Assembly: GCA_048380335.1 (NCBI GenBank)
Contig: DBFCCI010000085.1
Coordinates: 1 to 64,000 of the forward strand
Source: Lachnospira sp900551945
Lineage (GTDB): Bacteria; Bacillota; Clostridia; Lachnospirales; Lachnospiraceae
Direction of reading: 5' to 3'
Length of the DNA: 64,000 nt
Below are positions 53,379 through 62,035 of the stretch, piece by piece. Below the pieces are notes generated by a model, which was given only the letters and a program-made list of their open reading frames with translations, was not told the origin of the DNA and ran no database searches. The first letter of the stretch is position 1, and the number at the start of each line of letters is the position of its first letter. The position numbers were made by a program, and so were the translations under genes.

Positions 53379-54044
53379 CTATTTATTTAAACATTTAACT
53401 AACACTTCTTTTAACTTAACCCTATCAATGGGCTTTGACAAATGTCCATTCATTCCACTGGCAAGCGAGCGCTTAACATCTTCATCAAAAGCGTTAGCAC
53501 TCATAGCATATATAGGAATATCCTTGCAATCATCTCTATTCAACATGCTCATCATTAATAGCTTGTAAATTAATAGCAAAGCTAAACTTACTACCTTTTC
53601 CAAGTTCACTTTCTAACTTAATATCCAACCCATCATATGCACTATTCTTGTACATATAGCAAGCCCCAGACCTGTTCCTTGTTTTCTTGCCATTTCCGAA
53701 TTGTCAGCTTGTTCAAAACTCTGGAAAATTAACTCTTGTTTATACTTTGCAATGCCTATTCCATCATCTTGTACAGCAAAAGCTAATTGTACATTGCTAT
53801 TTTCAATAACTTGTTCAGAAACTATAAGTTTTATATTACCGTCTTTATTACAATATTTGATTACATTACTTAAAAAGTTGACAAGTACTTGATTTAATCT
53901 AAGTTCATCACCTATAAAACACTCATGTTTAATATTAATATCTTCTATATAATGTATATTTTTTTCATTAATTTTAGACTCAACAAGTGGTTTTAATTGA
54001 TGTAACATTTTTGTTAAATTAAACTTTTCATATACAAGCTGCAT
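53379..54044 (-). pseudogene. Decayed hybrid sensor histidine kinase
   Basis: The remaining minus-strand DNA encodes a HATPase_c domain: GDELRLNQVLVNFLSNVIKY (N box), DDGIGI (G1), and GTGLGLAI (G2), with HAMP, sensor and His-phosphorylation domains missing. The frame is shifted near 53625 (MMGWILS-stop, while GLDIKLESELGKGSKFSFAI continues in another frame). It then passes to the C-terminal half of a receiver domain (KDIPIYAMSANAFDEDV, GHLSKPID), with the phospho-Asp half deleted. No functional kinase can be made. It lies between tRNA-Gly and palindrome D. Confidence 0.85.
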
Positions 54045-54075
54045 TTTTTCACATTTTAATTAATTATGAAACGAG

Positions 54076-54100
54076 AAAAATCCGAGGCTTTCGCCTCGGA
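54076..54100 (-). terminator. Terminator of the tRNA-Gly unit
   Basis: TCCGAGGC-GAAA-GCCTCGGA on the minus strand, followed by TTTTT. A second hairpin (GGAGATATCC-AGTA-GGATATCTC, 54116-54138) lies between it and the tRNA. Confidence 0.9.
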
Positions 54101-54150
54101 CTTTGTCTACACTCTGAGATATCCTACTGGATATCTCCTTTTTTTCTGAG

Positions 54151-54223
54151 AGCGCGAGACGGGACTCGAACCCGCGACTTCCTCCTTGGCAAGGAGGAGC
54201 TCTACCAACTGAGCCACTCGCGC
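54151..54223 (-). tRNA. tRNA-Gly (GCC anticodon)
   Basis: On the minus strand a 73-nt cloverleaf starts GCGCGAGTGGCTCAGTTGGT. It has the D arm, anticodon stem CCTCC-TTGCCAA-GGAGG (anticodon GCC), the T arm with GGGTTCGAGTCCC, and acceptor CTCGCGC with U73. CCA is not encoded. The promoter is at 54273-54301. The tRNA creates a misleading open frame (…VAQLVELLLAKEEVAGSSPV…), a known artefact pattern. Confidence 0.97.
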
Positions 54224-54254
54224 ATATTTAATTTTGTTTTGTTCGTGTTGTTTC

Positions 54255-54301
54255 TTGCCGAACACAAGTAATAATATACAGTATGTTCGGCAATTTGTCA
54301 A
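54255..54301 (-). promoter_or_regulatory. tRNA-Gly promoter inside a 10-bp inverted repeat
   Basis: TTGACA (54296-54301), 17-nt spacer, TATATT (54273-54278), with an A-rich upstream tract to about 54335. TTGCCGAACA / TGTTCGGCAA (54255-54264 and 54284-54293) forms a perfect inverted repeat. One arm lies between -35 and -10, the other just after the expected start. Confidence 0.8.
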
Positions 54302-54415
54302 CAACTTTTTTAATTTTTTTTATTTTTTTGATTTTAATACCGTTAAGCCCATTATATATCACAAACAACCTAATCTCATCGTTGTTTATATACGCTAATA
54401 TTTCACTTAATAAAG

Positions 54416-56173
54416 TTACTCCATTTCAACATCTTCGTTATCTTGATTATCTTCGCTGTCTTGAGCTTCTTCGTCATCTTCAACTTCTTCTAATGTTTGA
54501 CTCTCAATATTCTTTATATGTTCTTCATATTCATCTTCTGTCATAATTCTAGGCACTTCAAAGATAATATATCCATCAAATTCTTCAAGTATACTCATGC
54601 TATGTTGCAATCTAGGCTCAAGATTTTCATATTCTTGTGGCGTACATACTAATATCATTCTATCAATACTGTCAATCGGCTCAAAATGCTTATTGCTTGT
54701 TCCCCAACCAATATACATACCTACAGCTGGACCATCTACAATATTAAGGTCACTTTCTATAAGTCTTGCAACTCTTGACACCTCTATAACCTCTGAGCTA
54801 CTGTCACCAATAAAATACACCAAATCATAATCTGTATTTTCTTTGATATAATTAACTATTGCTGCACTTGTATCATACATATTTTTACTACTATAATAAT
54901 ATGCAAATACTACATTACTAAGTAACCATATTATACTTATAATAGCTATTGCTGAAGTAAAGATTAGCTTATTGTGTTGCTTCTTTAACCAATCTATCAT
55001 CTTTCCTATGCCAATTCCAACTATCAGAAAGCTTGCTACAACAGAAATCAAATGATATCTAAATTCAAAAGTTTCTGAACCATAAGTTGTATCTGTTAAA
55101 ATAAGCACTAAAAGATTAATAGCCACTATACATGACACCATACCTATTACAATATTATCAAGTTCTATATTTTCTTGTACCTTAACAAGTCTTGATAATG
55201 GCTTTGTAACTTTTATAACAACAATTACAATTATAAGAAATATTAAAAATGAAGCCATGTGAGCAAGATAATGAATACCAAATGCTGATGTAACATATAT
55301 TTCTTTGCTTGGCAATGCTCCAAAAAGCTCTGCGACACCTACAACACATTTTCCTATATTCTCAATAAAATTATTAACAGGTGTCAATACCATTTCATTT
55401 GTAAACACTTCTGCCCCATAAAGCTTAGCACTTGCATAACCTGCGCCGTAAAGCACAAGACTTATAAGCAGTAACAGACTGCGTTTATTCAATATATTTT
55501 TAATATTTCCACTACATATTGTACTGTAAAGCTCATACATTATTATTGGAATAATTCCGCATATTAAAATATATAAACCACAAGAAAGTGCTGTAAGATA
55601 TACTGATATAAAATATGTTATTAAAACGTGTATATATTTTCTTACTGGTACATTAAGGCGTAGCTTTAATATAATATCTATAAGCATAATTGGTATAAGC
55701 ACCTTAACAATATAGTACGCCGCTCCTGTAAACATCATAGGCATATATCCTAATGGTTCTAGTGAATATGGTGTTAATAACAATACATATATTATCATTC
55801 TTGGCAGCTTAGGTATATTAATCATTTTAAATATATCTCTAAAAATATATATGTATAGCAAAACGCCTAAACAATCTGCTATACCATAAGCTAGAAATAT
55901 ATTATGCGTAATTCCATAAAATATACTCGCTGGAATTATAACTGAGTCAAGCCCTAATGTGGACTGATACTCCCAATTTTTTAAAAATATCGTCTTTTGT
56001 TTCCATATCTCCATTGCCTGCGACATTGCTGCTGACGAATCAAAGCCTGCTTCATATTTTAAATGTGTCAGATTAAATACAAATATTAATATAAGCTGTG
56101 CAATGACGAACATTTCAAAAAATATTACCCACGGGTTAGTATTTTTTATTCTTGTAAAAATTGTATTCTGCAT
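54416..56173 (-). CDS. Large polytopic membrane protein with acidic tail
   Basis: A 585-aa protein with about 11-12 membrane helices through residue 430, a globular part of about 110 residues (YDLVYFIGDSSSEVIEVSRV... VDGPAVGMYIGW), and a highly acidic C-terminal tail (EDDEEAQDSEDNQDNEDVEM). The helix layout resembles GT-C-type glycosyltransferases or related envelope proteins, but I see no catalytic motif. GGAG lies 6 nt before ATG. It stands alone. Confidence 0.75.
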   Translation of the reverse strand: MQNTIFTRIKNTNPWVIFFEMFVIAQLILIFVFNLTHLKYEAGFDSSAAMSQAMEIWKQKTIFLKNWEYQSTLGLDSVIIPASIFYGITHNIFLAYGIADCLGVLLYIYIFRDIFKMINIPKLPRMIIYVLLLTPYSLEPLGYMPMMFTGAAYYIVKVLIPIMLIDIILKLRLNVPVRKYIHVLITYFISVYLTALSCGLYILICGIIPIIMYELYSTICSGNIKNILNKRSLLLLISLVLYGAGYASAKLYGAEVFTNEMVLTPVNNFIENIGKCVVGVAELFGALPSKEIYVTSAFGIHYLAHMASFLIFLIIVIVVIKVTKPLSRLVKVQENIELDNIVIGMVSCIVAINLLVLILTDTTYGSETFEFRYHLISVVASFLIVGIGIGKMIDWLKKQHNKLIFTSAIAIISIIWLLSNVVFAYYYSSKNMYDTSAAIVNYIKENTDYDLVYFIGDSSSEVIEVSRVARLIESDLNIVDGPAVGMYIGWGTSNKHFEPIDSIDRMILVCTPQEYENLEPRLQHSMSILEEFDGYIIFEVPRIMTEDEYEEHIKNIESQTLEEVEDDEEAQDSEDNQDNEDVEME

Positions 56174-56483
56174 AAATTTCTCCGTTTATTTTGTTAATTA
56201 ACTAATATATATTTTAAGACTAAATAGTTAGATATGTATTAACAATTCCATTTGCTTACTCACAACACTATTATGACAGTTTATCAGAATAAGTTGTTAC
56301 TCACAAGAAAAATATAGTATATATCATTTTAATTTACCATAAAATATACCTTATTATTTTTTATTATATTTCTTATTAGCAAAATACACAATATTTTTAC
56401 AAAAAAAGTTCTTGCCAAATATAATTGTAACTTATTTCACAATTTTATATTTTACAAGAACTTTTATTTTACTAGGTAATATT
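56174..56483. other. AT-rich gap with hairpin
   Basis: Contains the terminator at 56402-56466 and otherwise only AT-rich DNA. Confidence 0.5.
56402..56466 (-). terminator. Terminator after the PPK2 gene
   Basis: AAAAGTTCTTG / CAAGAACTTTT, with inner pairing of ATATAATTGT / ACAATTTTATAT; a T run follows on the minus strand. Confidence 0.85.
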
Positions 56484-57944
56484 TTACTCTCTGTCAAGCC
56501 TTTGCTCAACTGCTGCAATAATTGTTTCTAATGCTTTAATTCTGGCATAATATTTACTATTAGACTCTATTATAGTCCATGGAGCATTTTTTGTTGAAGT
56601 ATACTTAATCATCTGATTAACTGCTACTTCATACTTATCCCATTTTTCTCTGTTACGCCAGTCCTCATCAGTTATCTTCCACTGTTTCTCAGGAGTATTT
56701 TTTCTATCATTAAATCGCTTTAACTGCTCGTCTTTATCAATCTGTAGCCAAAACTTTACAACAACTGCACCCCAGTCGGTAAGCTCCGCTTCAAATTCGT
56801 TAATCTCATTATATGCCCTTTTCCATGCGTTCTCGCTGCAAAAGCCCTCAAGCCTTTCTACCATTACTCGACCATACCATGTTCTATCAAATATAACAAT
56901 ATGTCCTGTCTTTGGAAGCTTCTTTTGGAAACGCCATAAAAAATGTCTGTTCTTTTCGTAAGATACTGGTGCGGCAATCGGAGTAACCTCATAATCTCTA
57001 GGGTCTAAGCTTGAAGCAACTCTTTTTATGTTGCCACCTTTACCTGCTGCATCCCAGCCTTCATAACATATAATAAGTGGTATTCTCTTTTTATATAACT
57101 TATACGATAACTTATTTAACTTCTTTTGGAGTTTCTTTAATGTCTTTCTGTACTCATCCTCTTCCATTGAACAAATTGCAAGGTCTATATCTTTAAGCTT
57201 TGGCATATCTACAAGTTCATGCTGCATAGACTCAGCTCTTATACCAATTCTATCACTGTCCTTTGACTTTAATCTGCTTTCAATATTTTCAACAATAATA
57301 CTTAATATGTCGTGCATAGCTTCTGTTTTATTCATACTTGACACTACATTCCACGGAGCATATTCAGTGTTAGTCATCTCTAACATTTCATCATATTTTT
57401 TAAAATTTTTCTCATAATTCTTATTTTCTTTTAAGTCTTTTTTTGAAACTCTCCATGCAGTATTTTTTGAAGCTAACAGCTTATCTAATCTTGCCTTTTG
57501 TTCTTCTTTTGTTATATGAAGAAATATTTTAATTACAAGATAGCCATTATCTCTTAACTGTCTTTCAAATATCTTAATCTGCTTATTATTCTCTTTAGAA
57601 TACTCAAAATACCAACCTCTATCAAAAAATGTAATCTCCCCATTTTGCGGAATATCACACCAAAAACGGTTCATAAATGGCTTTCTTTTTTCTTCTTCAG
57701 TTGGCTTTGTTGTATTAAATGTATGTGAGCCTCTAGGGTCAAGATTAAGTATTGTCTTACCAATAAAGCTTCCTTTACCTGCTGCTCCCCAACCTTCAAA
57801 CAGCACTATTACAGGAATATCATTTTTCTTAATATCTTGTTGTAATACTGATAATCTCTCTCCAAGCCTTTTTACTTCAGATTTTAATGTGTCCTTAATC
57901 TCTTGCTTGTCCACTCCTGTATCAAATATAACATTTTCTAACAT
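56484..57944 (-). CDS. pap: Two-domain polyphosphate:AMP phosphotransferase (PPK2 family)
   Basis: Moves phosphate between polyphosphate and nucleotides. The 486-aa protein has two tandem PPK2 kinase domains. Domain 1 has FEGWGAAGKGSFIG near 47 and FDRGWYFEY. Domain 2 has YEGWDAAGKGGNIKR near 295 and FDRTWYGRVMVERLEGF near 370. In two-domain enzymes the C-terminal domain is the active one; here both P-loops look intact, but the lid of domain 1 is altered (RGWYFEY for RTWYGR). GGAGGG lies before ATG. Confidence 0.93.
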   Translation of the reverse strand: MLENVIFDTGVDKQEIKDTLKSEVKRLGERLSVLQQDIKKNDIPVIVLFEGWGAAGKGSFIGKTILNLDPRGSHTFNTTKPTEEEKRKPFMNRFWCDIPQNGEITFFDRGWYFEYSKENNKQIKIFERQLRDNGYLVIKIFLHITKEEQKARLDKLLASKNTAWRVSKKDLKENKNYEKNFKKYDEMLEMTNTEYAPWNVVSSMNKTEAMHDILSIIVENIESRLKSKDSDRIGIRAESMQHELVDMPKLKDIDLAICSMEEDEYRKTLKKLQKKLNKLSYKLYKKRIPLIICYEGWDAAGKGGNIKRVASSLDPRDYEVTPIAAPVSYEKNRHFLWRFQKKLPKTGHIVIFDRTWYGRVMVERLEGFCSENAWKRAYNEINEFEAELTDWGAVVVKFWLQIDKDEQLKRFNDRKNTPEKQWKITDEDWRNREKWDKYEVAVNQMIKYTSTKNAPWTIIESNSKYYARIKALETIIAAVEQRLDRE

Positions 57945-58058
57945 ATACCCTCCATTAAATTAAATAAATATAGTATCCCCTTCATATTAATACTAATTAA
58001 TATTATAAATTGGTTAAACAAATATTTATAATCTATTTTGCTAATCTTGCAAAACAAA

Positions 58059-58649
58059 TTAAATATTGCTATTGCCTGTATTATTTTTAATACGCTCTAT
58101 ATAATCTTGTATCATATTTATAGTGCCATCAAGTCCAAGTTTTGATACATTAACACATAAATGATAATTACTTGCAAGTCCCCAAGTTTCTCCTGAATAA
58201 TACTTGTGATAGGCACTTCTTCTATCATCAGTTTCTCTTACTATTTTTAATGCTTTTCTATCCGAATACCCATGTTTTCTTGCAATATGAGCAACTCTTT
58301 TATCATCATCGCCCGTAATAAATACAGATATTAAGTCATCTCTATCTTTGAACGCATAATTACCACATCTGCCAAGTACTACACAATCCTCATCGCCAAT
58401 AAGCTGTGCTAATGCCTTTTGAGGTTTTTCATAGAGCACATTATCCTCTTCTGACAATGATATTGTATAGGAAAGAGTATCAACTGGAATTTCTCCATAA
58501 TAATCGGGATATTTATCATAAACTCCCTTTTCTTTTGCAAGTTCTGATATTTTTTCCTTATCATAAAATGCTATACCATATTTTTTAGCTAATTCTTCTC
58601 CTATAGTATCACCATAACAGCCACATTTTCTTGCAATAGTTATAATCAT
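58059..58649 (-). CDS. Cytidylate-kinase-like family protein
   Basis: A 196-aa P-loop-type protein that starts MIITIARKCGCYGDTIGEELA, the variant nucleotide-binding loop of the AAA_26/cytidylate-kinase-like family. It contains VVLGRCGNYAF near 95 and ends with a helical DGTINMIQDYIE. The usual Walker A Lys is replaced (ARKCGCYGDTI), so kinase activity is uncertain. GAGG lies before ATG. Substrate unknown. Confidence 0.88.
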   Translation of the reverse strand: MIITIARKCGCYGDTIGEELAKKYGIAFYDKEKISELAKEKGVYDKYPDYYGEIPVDTLSYTISLSEEDNVLYEKPQKALAQLIGDEDCVVLGRCGNYAFKDRDDLISVFITGDDDKRVAHIARKHGYSDRKALKIVRETDDRRSAYHKYYSGETWGLASNYHLCVNVSKLGLDGTINMIQDYIERIKNNTGNSNI

Positions 58650-58814
58650 AAATTCATGCCTCTTTTCATAAAGTTTTTTTAGTTAATTTTACATTTATAT
58701 ACACATTAACTAATACCTTTATGGCAATTATATGCGTCCAAAAACCTTGTGTCAATCTTATTACTATAGTTTTTATAATTTGAAATATCTTACAAATCTT
58801 ATAAACTATATTTA

Positions 58815-59810
58815 TTAGAAATTCAAATCAATCTCTATACCCTTAATATCTTCATTTGTCATATTATTTTCTTTCATAAGTTTTTGTATCTTATCTTGTG
58901 CGTCTTTTATATTATCTGTAGTTTGCTTCTTTAAATTCACATCTATCTGTATATTATCAGCATTTGCCTGACCCTTAATTATCTTTTCTTGTTCCTTACG
59001 TTTTTCTTTTATATCATCAAGACGCTCGTCTTGTTCTTGCTGTTGGTCTTGTGCTTCTTCCTGCTTCTTTTCGGCTTCCTCTGTCTTTTGGTCAAGATTA
59101 TCTTTACCTTCTGCTACAAGCATACCCAATATTTCATCATTAGCAGCTTCAATAATCTTATCTCCTGTATCTGAAGCCTTTACCATATCCTGAGCTTTTT
59201 CCCTATCAGTTTCAGCATCAATAATAGACATTGAAAGTCCCATAAGCTTACTATTTAATCTATCAATATCTGTATTAAAATCTGTCTTTGTAGAATTAAG
59301 CCTAAGCGCACTCTTTTGATAATCTGTACGTGGCGTATTTTGTAATTCTTTTAATCTATCAACTTCTTCTTGTGAAAACTTATCATTTGCACTACCATAT
59401 CTATTTTCTTGATACTTTTCAAGTAATTCAAGGTCTTTTTGCTCTTGTGAGTCCTTATCCACCCCATACTCAAGTCGTTTATTTTCCTTCTCATTGTCAA
59501 TATCTTTAATACGTTCTTTTAAATCAGAAATTTGTTGTACTGTATCTGACTTTGTATTATTAAGGTCATCAACTTTACCTTGTCTACTTTTATCTTTATC
59601 CCAAGCATCTGACATAAGCTTCATAGCCTGTTTTCTGGCTTGCTGTTTTTTCTGCTCAATATTATTTTGTGTAGTATTGTTCTGATTAAGGTTGCCAACA
59701 TATATTGACTTAACATTACCACTTTTTGATGTATCATTTGTATTTTGTGTTGAAATGTTATTACCAGTATTTATACTGATTTGAAAGTTATTACTTGTAT
59801 CAATTCTCAT
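58815..59810 (-). CDS. Coiled-coil cytoplasmic or exported protein, unknown
   Basis: A 331-aa protein: a polar Asn/Thr/Ser-rich N-terminus (1-50) without signal peptide, then long charged coiled coils (70-300) rich in Lys/Glu/Gln, and a tail ending DIKGIEIDLNF. AGGAG lies 8 nt before ATG 59810; a GTG at 59819 is too close to the site. It follows the 246-aa gene by 59 nt in the same orientation. I do not recognise the family. Confidence 0.78.
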   Translation of the reverse strand: MRIDTSNNFQISINTGNNISTQNTNDTSKSGNVKSIYVGNLNQNNTTQNNIEQKKQQARKQAMKLMSDAWDKDKSRQGKVDDLNNTKSDTVQQISDLKERIKDIDNEKENKRLEYGVDKDSQEQKDLELLEKYQENRYGSANDKFSQEEVDRLKELQNTPRTDYQKSALRLNSTKTDFNTDIDRLNSKLMGLSMSIIDAETDREKAQDMVKASDTGDKIIEAANDEILGMLVAEGKDNLDQKTEEAEKKQEEAQDQQQEQDERLDDIKEKRKEQEKIIKGQANADNIQIDVNLKKQTTDNIKDAQDKIQKLMKENNMTNEDIKGIEIDLNF

Positions 59811-59869
59811 AGCTCCCACTCCTATTTTCTTAATCTATATGTGTATTATATATTTTTTAAAAATTATTT

Positions 59870-60610
59870 TTATAATGAAAAATCGAATTTCTGTCCTATC
59901 TTTTTCTCATCATCAGTCAGCATTGTATCGCTCTTGTCCCATTGCACCTGTTCTTTTACTTTTTCTAGTAATTCTTCTGGTGACGAAGCTGTTATTGTAA
60001 TTGTATTGTCATCTTTTGAACTTGAGGTCTTATCTTTGTCTTTTAATTTATCTAGGCGTTCCTGCTCTTTTTCTTTCTTAGTCTTTTTTTCTTCCGCCTT
60101 TTTAGCTTGTTTTTTCTGCTCAGCTTTCTTTTCTATACGTTCTCTTTGTGAAGCTGATGACTTTTCAAGCACCGCAAAATATGACGCAGTTCCATTGTCA
60201 TTTACCTGCATACCAAAGCCTTTTACAGTCGCTCCAGTAGCTGAAAGACTGCTGCCTAAAGAAGCCATACCTGTTGAAGCATTTGCAATTATTCCCTCAT
60301 ACTGCTTGCGGTAATTTTCATCTTCTGCCATTCTTTCAATCTTTTCTTCATCTACAAGCACCACCATCTTAGATGGATTAGCATAACTTGCAGCATTAGC
60401 TTTAGCCTGCTCTTTCATATCACTACTAACAAGAACAAAGTCCATATTAGAAAACTTCTTTTTAAGCTGTTCATAATACTTAGATGCTTTTTCACTAAGT
60501 TTAGGATTACCAACAGTCTTACCTGATACATCACTTTTCTTTACTGATGAAATGTCATTATTAACCGTACTATTAACTGTACTTGTTATTCCCGCCATTG
60601 TATTATCCAT
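59870..60610 (-). CDS. DUF6033-like coiled-coil protein
   Basis: A 246-aa protein: a Ser/Thr/Val-rich N-terminus (AGITSTVNSTVNNDISSV) without signal peptide, a middle globular segment (KKFSNMDFVLVSSDMKEQAK … KMVVLVDEEKIERMA), and a Lys/Glu-rich coiled coil after 150. It matches DUF6033 proteins of Lachnospiraceae as I remember them; function unknown. AAGGAGG lies 8 nt before ATG 60610. Upstream on the minus strand GACGATAT (60663-60670) resembles the -10 of motility sigma promoters, but the -35 is poor. Confidence 0.75.
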   Translation of the reverse strand: MDNTMAGITSTVNSTVNNDISSVKKSDVSGKTVGNPKLSEKASKYYEQLKKKFSNMDFVLVSSDMKEQAKANAASYANPSKMVVLVDEEKIERMAEDENYRKQYEGIIANASTGMASLGSSLSATGATVKGFGMQVNDNGTASYFAVLEKSSASQRERIEKKAEQKKQAKKAEEKKTKKEKEQERLDKLKDKDKTSSSKDDNTITITASSPEELLEKVKEQVQWDKSDTMLTDDEKKIGQKFDFSL

Positions 60611-60734
60611 AACACAAACCTCCTTCACTTTTGTAAAACAAATAATTTTTTAACTATATTTTATATCGTCAGATTATTCACAAATATAAAGTCAAACTTA
60701 TGTTTTTATACCTTGCATTATCATAAACTTTCAT

Positions 60735-60891
60735 AAGATAATAGTAGTATATACATAATAAATGCACAATTAAAAAGAACTGTTATTTATATTTGTATAA
60801 TATAAACGAACATACTTGTTCGATGAGGGAATACAAATATAAGTGACTGTTTTTTTCTAGTGTGTGTTTATGTATATACTCCTGTTATCTT
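60735..60891. repeat. Long imperfect palindrome, family 1 copy C
   Basis: Arms 60735-60758 (AAGATAATAGTAGTATATAC plus ATAA) and 60868-60891 pair over 24 bp with two mismatches. The inner stem is around TTATATTTGTAT / ATACAAATATAA with two U-G pairs on the plus strand, and the apical hairpin is CGAACA-TACT-TGTTCG. It keeps AATAAATGCAC on the left and TAGTGTGTGTTT on the right, as in copies A and D. Confidence 0.85.
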
Positions 60892-61068
60892 CACAACACA
60901 AAATTTAAAATATCAAAAATATTTGCAACAATAAATAAAATACTCTATAATAAATTAATATTATCAAACAAATTACTAATAAAAATAATACATTTAGCAC
61001 ACTCAATTTCTTATTAAATATAAGAAATGCAATTTGCAAATTTCCCAAGTTATTGTAACACTTTACAA

Positions 61069-61116
61069 TTCTTGTACAAATACAAACTTTGGCTTGTTAT
61101 TCGCATAAATAAAAAG
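61069..61116 (+). repeat. 42-nt interspersed repeat, copy 5
   Basis: TTCTTGTACAAATACAAACT followed by TTGGCTTGTTATTCGCATAA and ATAAAAAG. It ends 22 nt before the hemerythrin start, so it would lie in its leader or promoter. Confidence 0.6.
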
Positions 61117-61137
61117 TGTGCAGAAAAGAGGTTTTGT

Positions 61138-61974
61138 ATGTACGAATTTACTAAAGACTGTATGCTTAATATTGAACAGTTAGACAACGAACACAAAAGA
61201 CTATTTCAAATGATTAACGAAGCCATTTCCCTTGTTGAACATACAGACGATATAAGCACTATTTCTAAAAATCTTATCGCAAATCTAAAAGATTATGCTG
61301 CAACACATTTTGCACATGAAGAAGCTTATATGGAAAGTATTAATGACCCTGAACTTATATTACAAAAACAACAACATGCTTCATTTACAGCTAAAGTAAA
61401 TGATTTTGTTTTAGATACTTCTTCTAAAGAAGCAGCAAAGAAGTGTTTAAGTGACTTTTTAGGATATCTTGTACGTTGGTTATATAAACATATATTAAGT
61501 AGTGATATGATGATTGGAAAGATTAAACCAACACTTGAAAATACAGACCCATTTGCATTTACTGACAAATATAAGACAGGAATTGAACTTGTAGACGATG
61601 AACACCGTCATCTTTTTGAAATAATAAAAGACACTAATGACTTAATAGGAGAAGAACTTCTCCACGATAAATACGACCCTATTATGCGTCTTCTTTCAGA
61701 ACTTAAAGATTATACAGAATTACATTTTCACGATGAAGAAGAACTTATGCAGCGCATTAATTATCCTGAAATCGAAACTCAAAAACGTGCTCATACCGCA
61801 TTTGTTGAAAGACTAGTTGATATCAACCTTGAACACCTAGACGAAATCGACAACAATCAACAGGCTTACTTACTTGATTTAATTCAATTTTTACTAAGTT
61901 GGCTTTCTAACCACATTCTTGTAGCTGATAAAAAGATTGGAATATATATGAAGGAAAACAATATAAGCGAATAA
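61138..61974 (+). CDS. Tandem bacteriohemerythrin
   Basis: Oxygen- or iron-binding protein of 278 aa with two hemerythrin domains. Domain 1 (1-135) has LDNEHKRLF (first His), HFAHEEAYM (H..HEE), HASF and HILSSDMMIG. Domain 2 (140-278) has VDDEHRHLF, HFHDEEELM, HTAF and HILVADKKIG. Both keep the di-iron ligands (HxxxE/H…HxxxxD). ATG 61138 has AGAGG upstream; the longer frame back to 61027 lacks a site. It is convergent with a Cache chemoreceptor and shares its terminator. Confidence 0.94.
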   Translation: MYEFTKDCMLNIEQLDNEHKRLFQMINEAISLVEHTDDISTISKNLIANLKDYAATHFAHEEAYMESINDPELILQKQQHASFTAKVNDFVLDTSSKEAAKKCLSDFLGYLVRWLYKHILSSDMMIGKIKPTLENTDPFAFTDKYKTGIELVDDEHRHLFEIIKDTNDLIGEELLHDKYDPIMRLLSELKDYTELHFHDEEELMQRINYPEIETQKRAHTAFVERLVDINLEHLDEIDNNQQAYLLDLIQFLLSWLSNHILVADKKIGIYMKENNISE

Positions 61975-61981
61975 ATAACTT

Positions 61982-62026
61982 AAAAGCCCCCTTTCTACTG
62001 CTCTAAACATTAGAAAGGGGGCTTTT
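61982..62026. terminator. Perfect bidirectional terminator
   Basis: AAAAGCCCCCTTTCTA pairs exactly with TAGAAAGGGGGCTTTT, followed by further T on the plus strand and a T-run on the minus strand. It serves the hemerythrin and chemoreceptor genes. Confidence 0.95.
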
Positions 62027-62035
62027 TTGATAATA

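Larger units (their letters stand above)
60611..61137. other. Divergent gap with palindrome C and repeat copy 5
   Basis: Holds a family 1 palindrome (60735-60891), a 42-nt repeat (61069-61116) and the two flanking promoters. Nothing else is seen; no gene. Confidence 0.6.

Noticed and set aside
54107..54304. 65-aa minus-strand open frame over the tRNA-Gly
   Set aside because: The peptide (VAQLVELLLAKEEVAGSSPVSR type) is the well-known artefact of translating a tRNA gene.
13396..61116. CRISPR-like array from the 42-nt repeats
   Set aside because: Copies are scattered over 48 kb, diverged and not regularly spaced; no cas genes.
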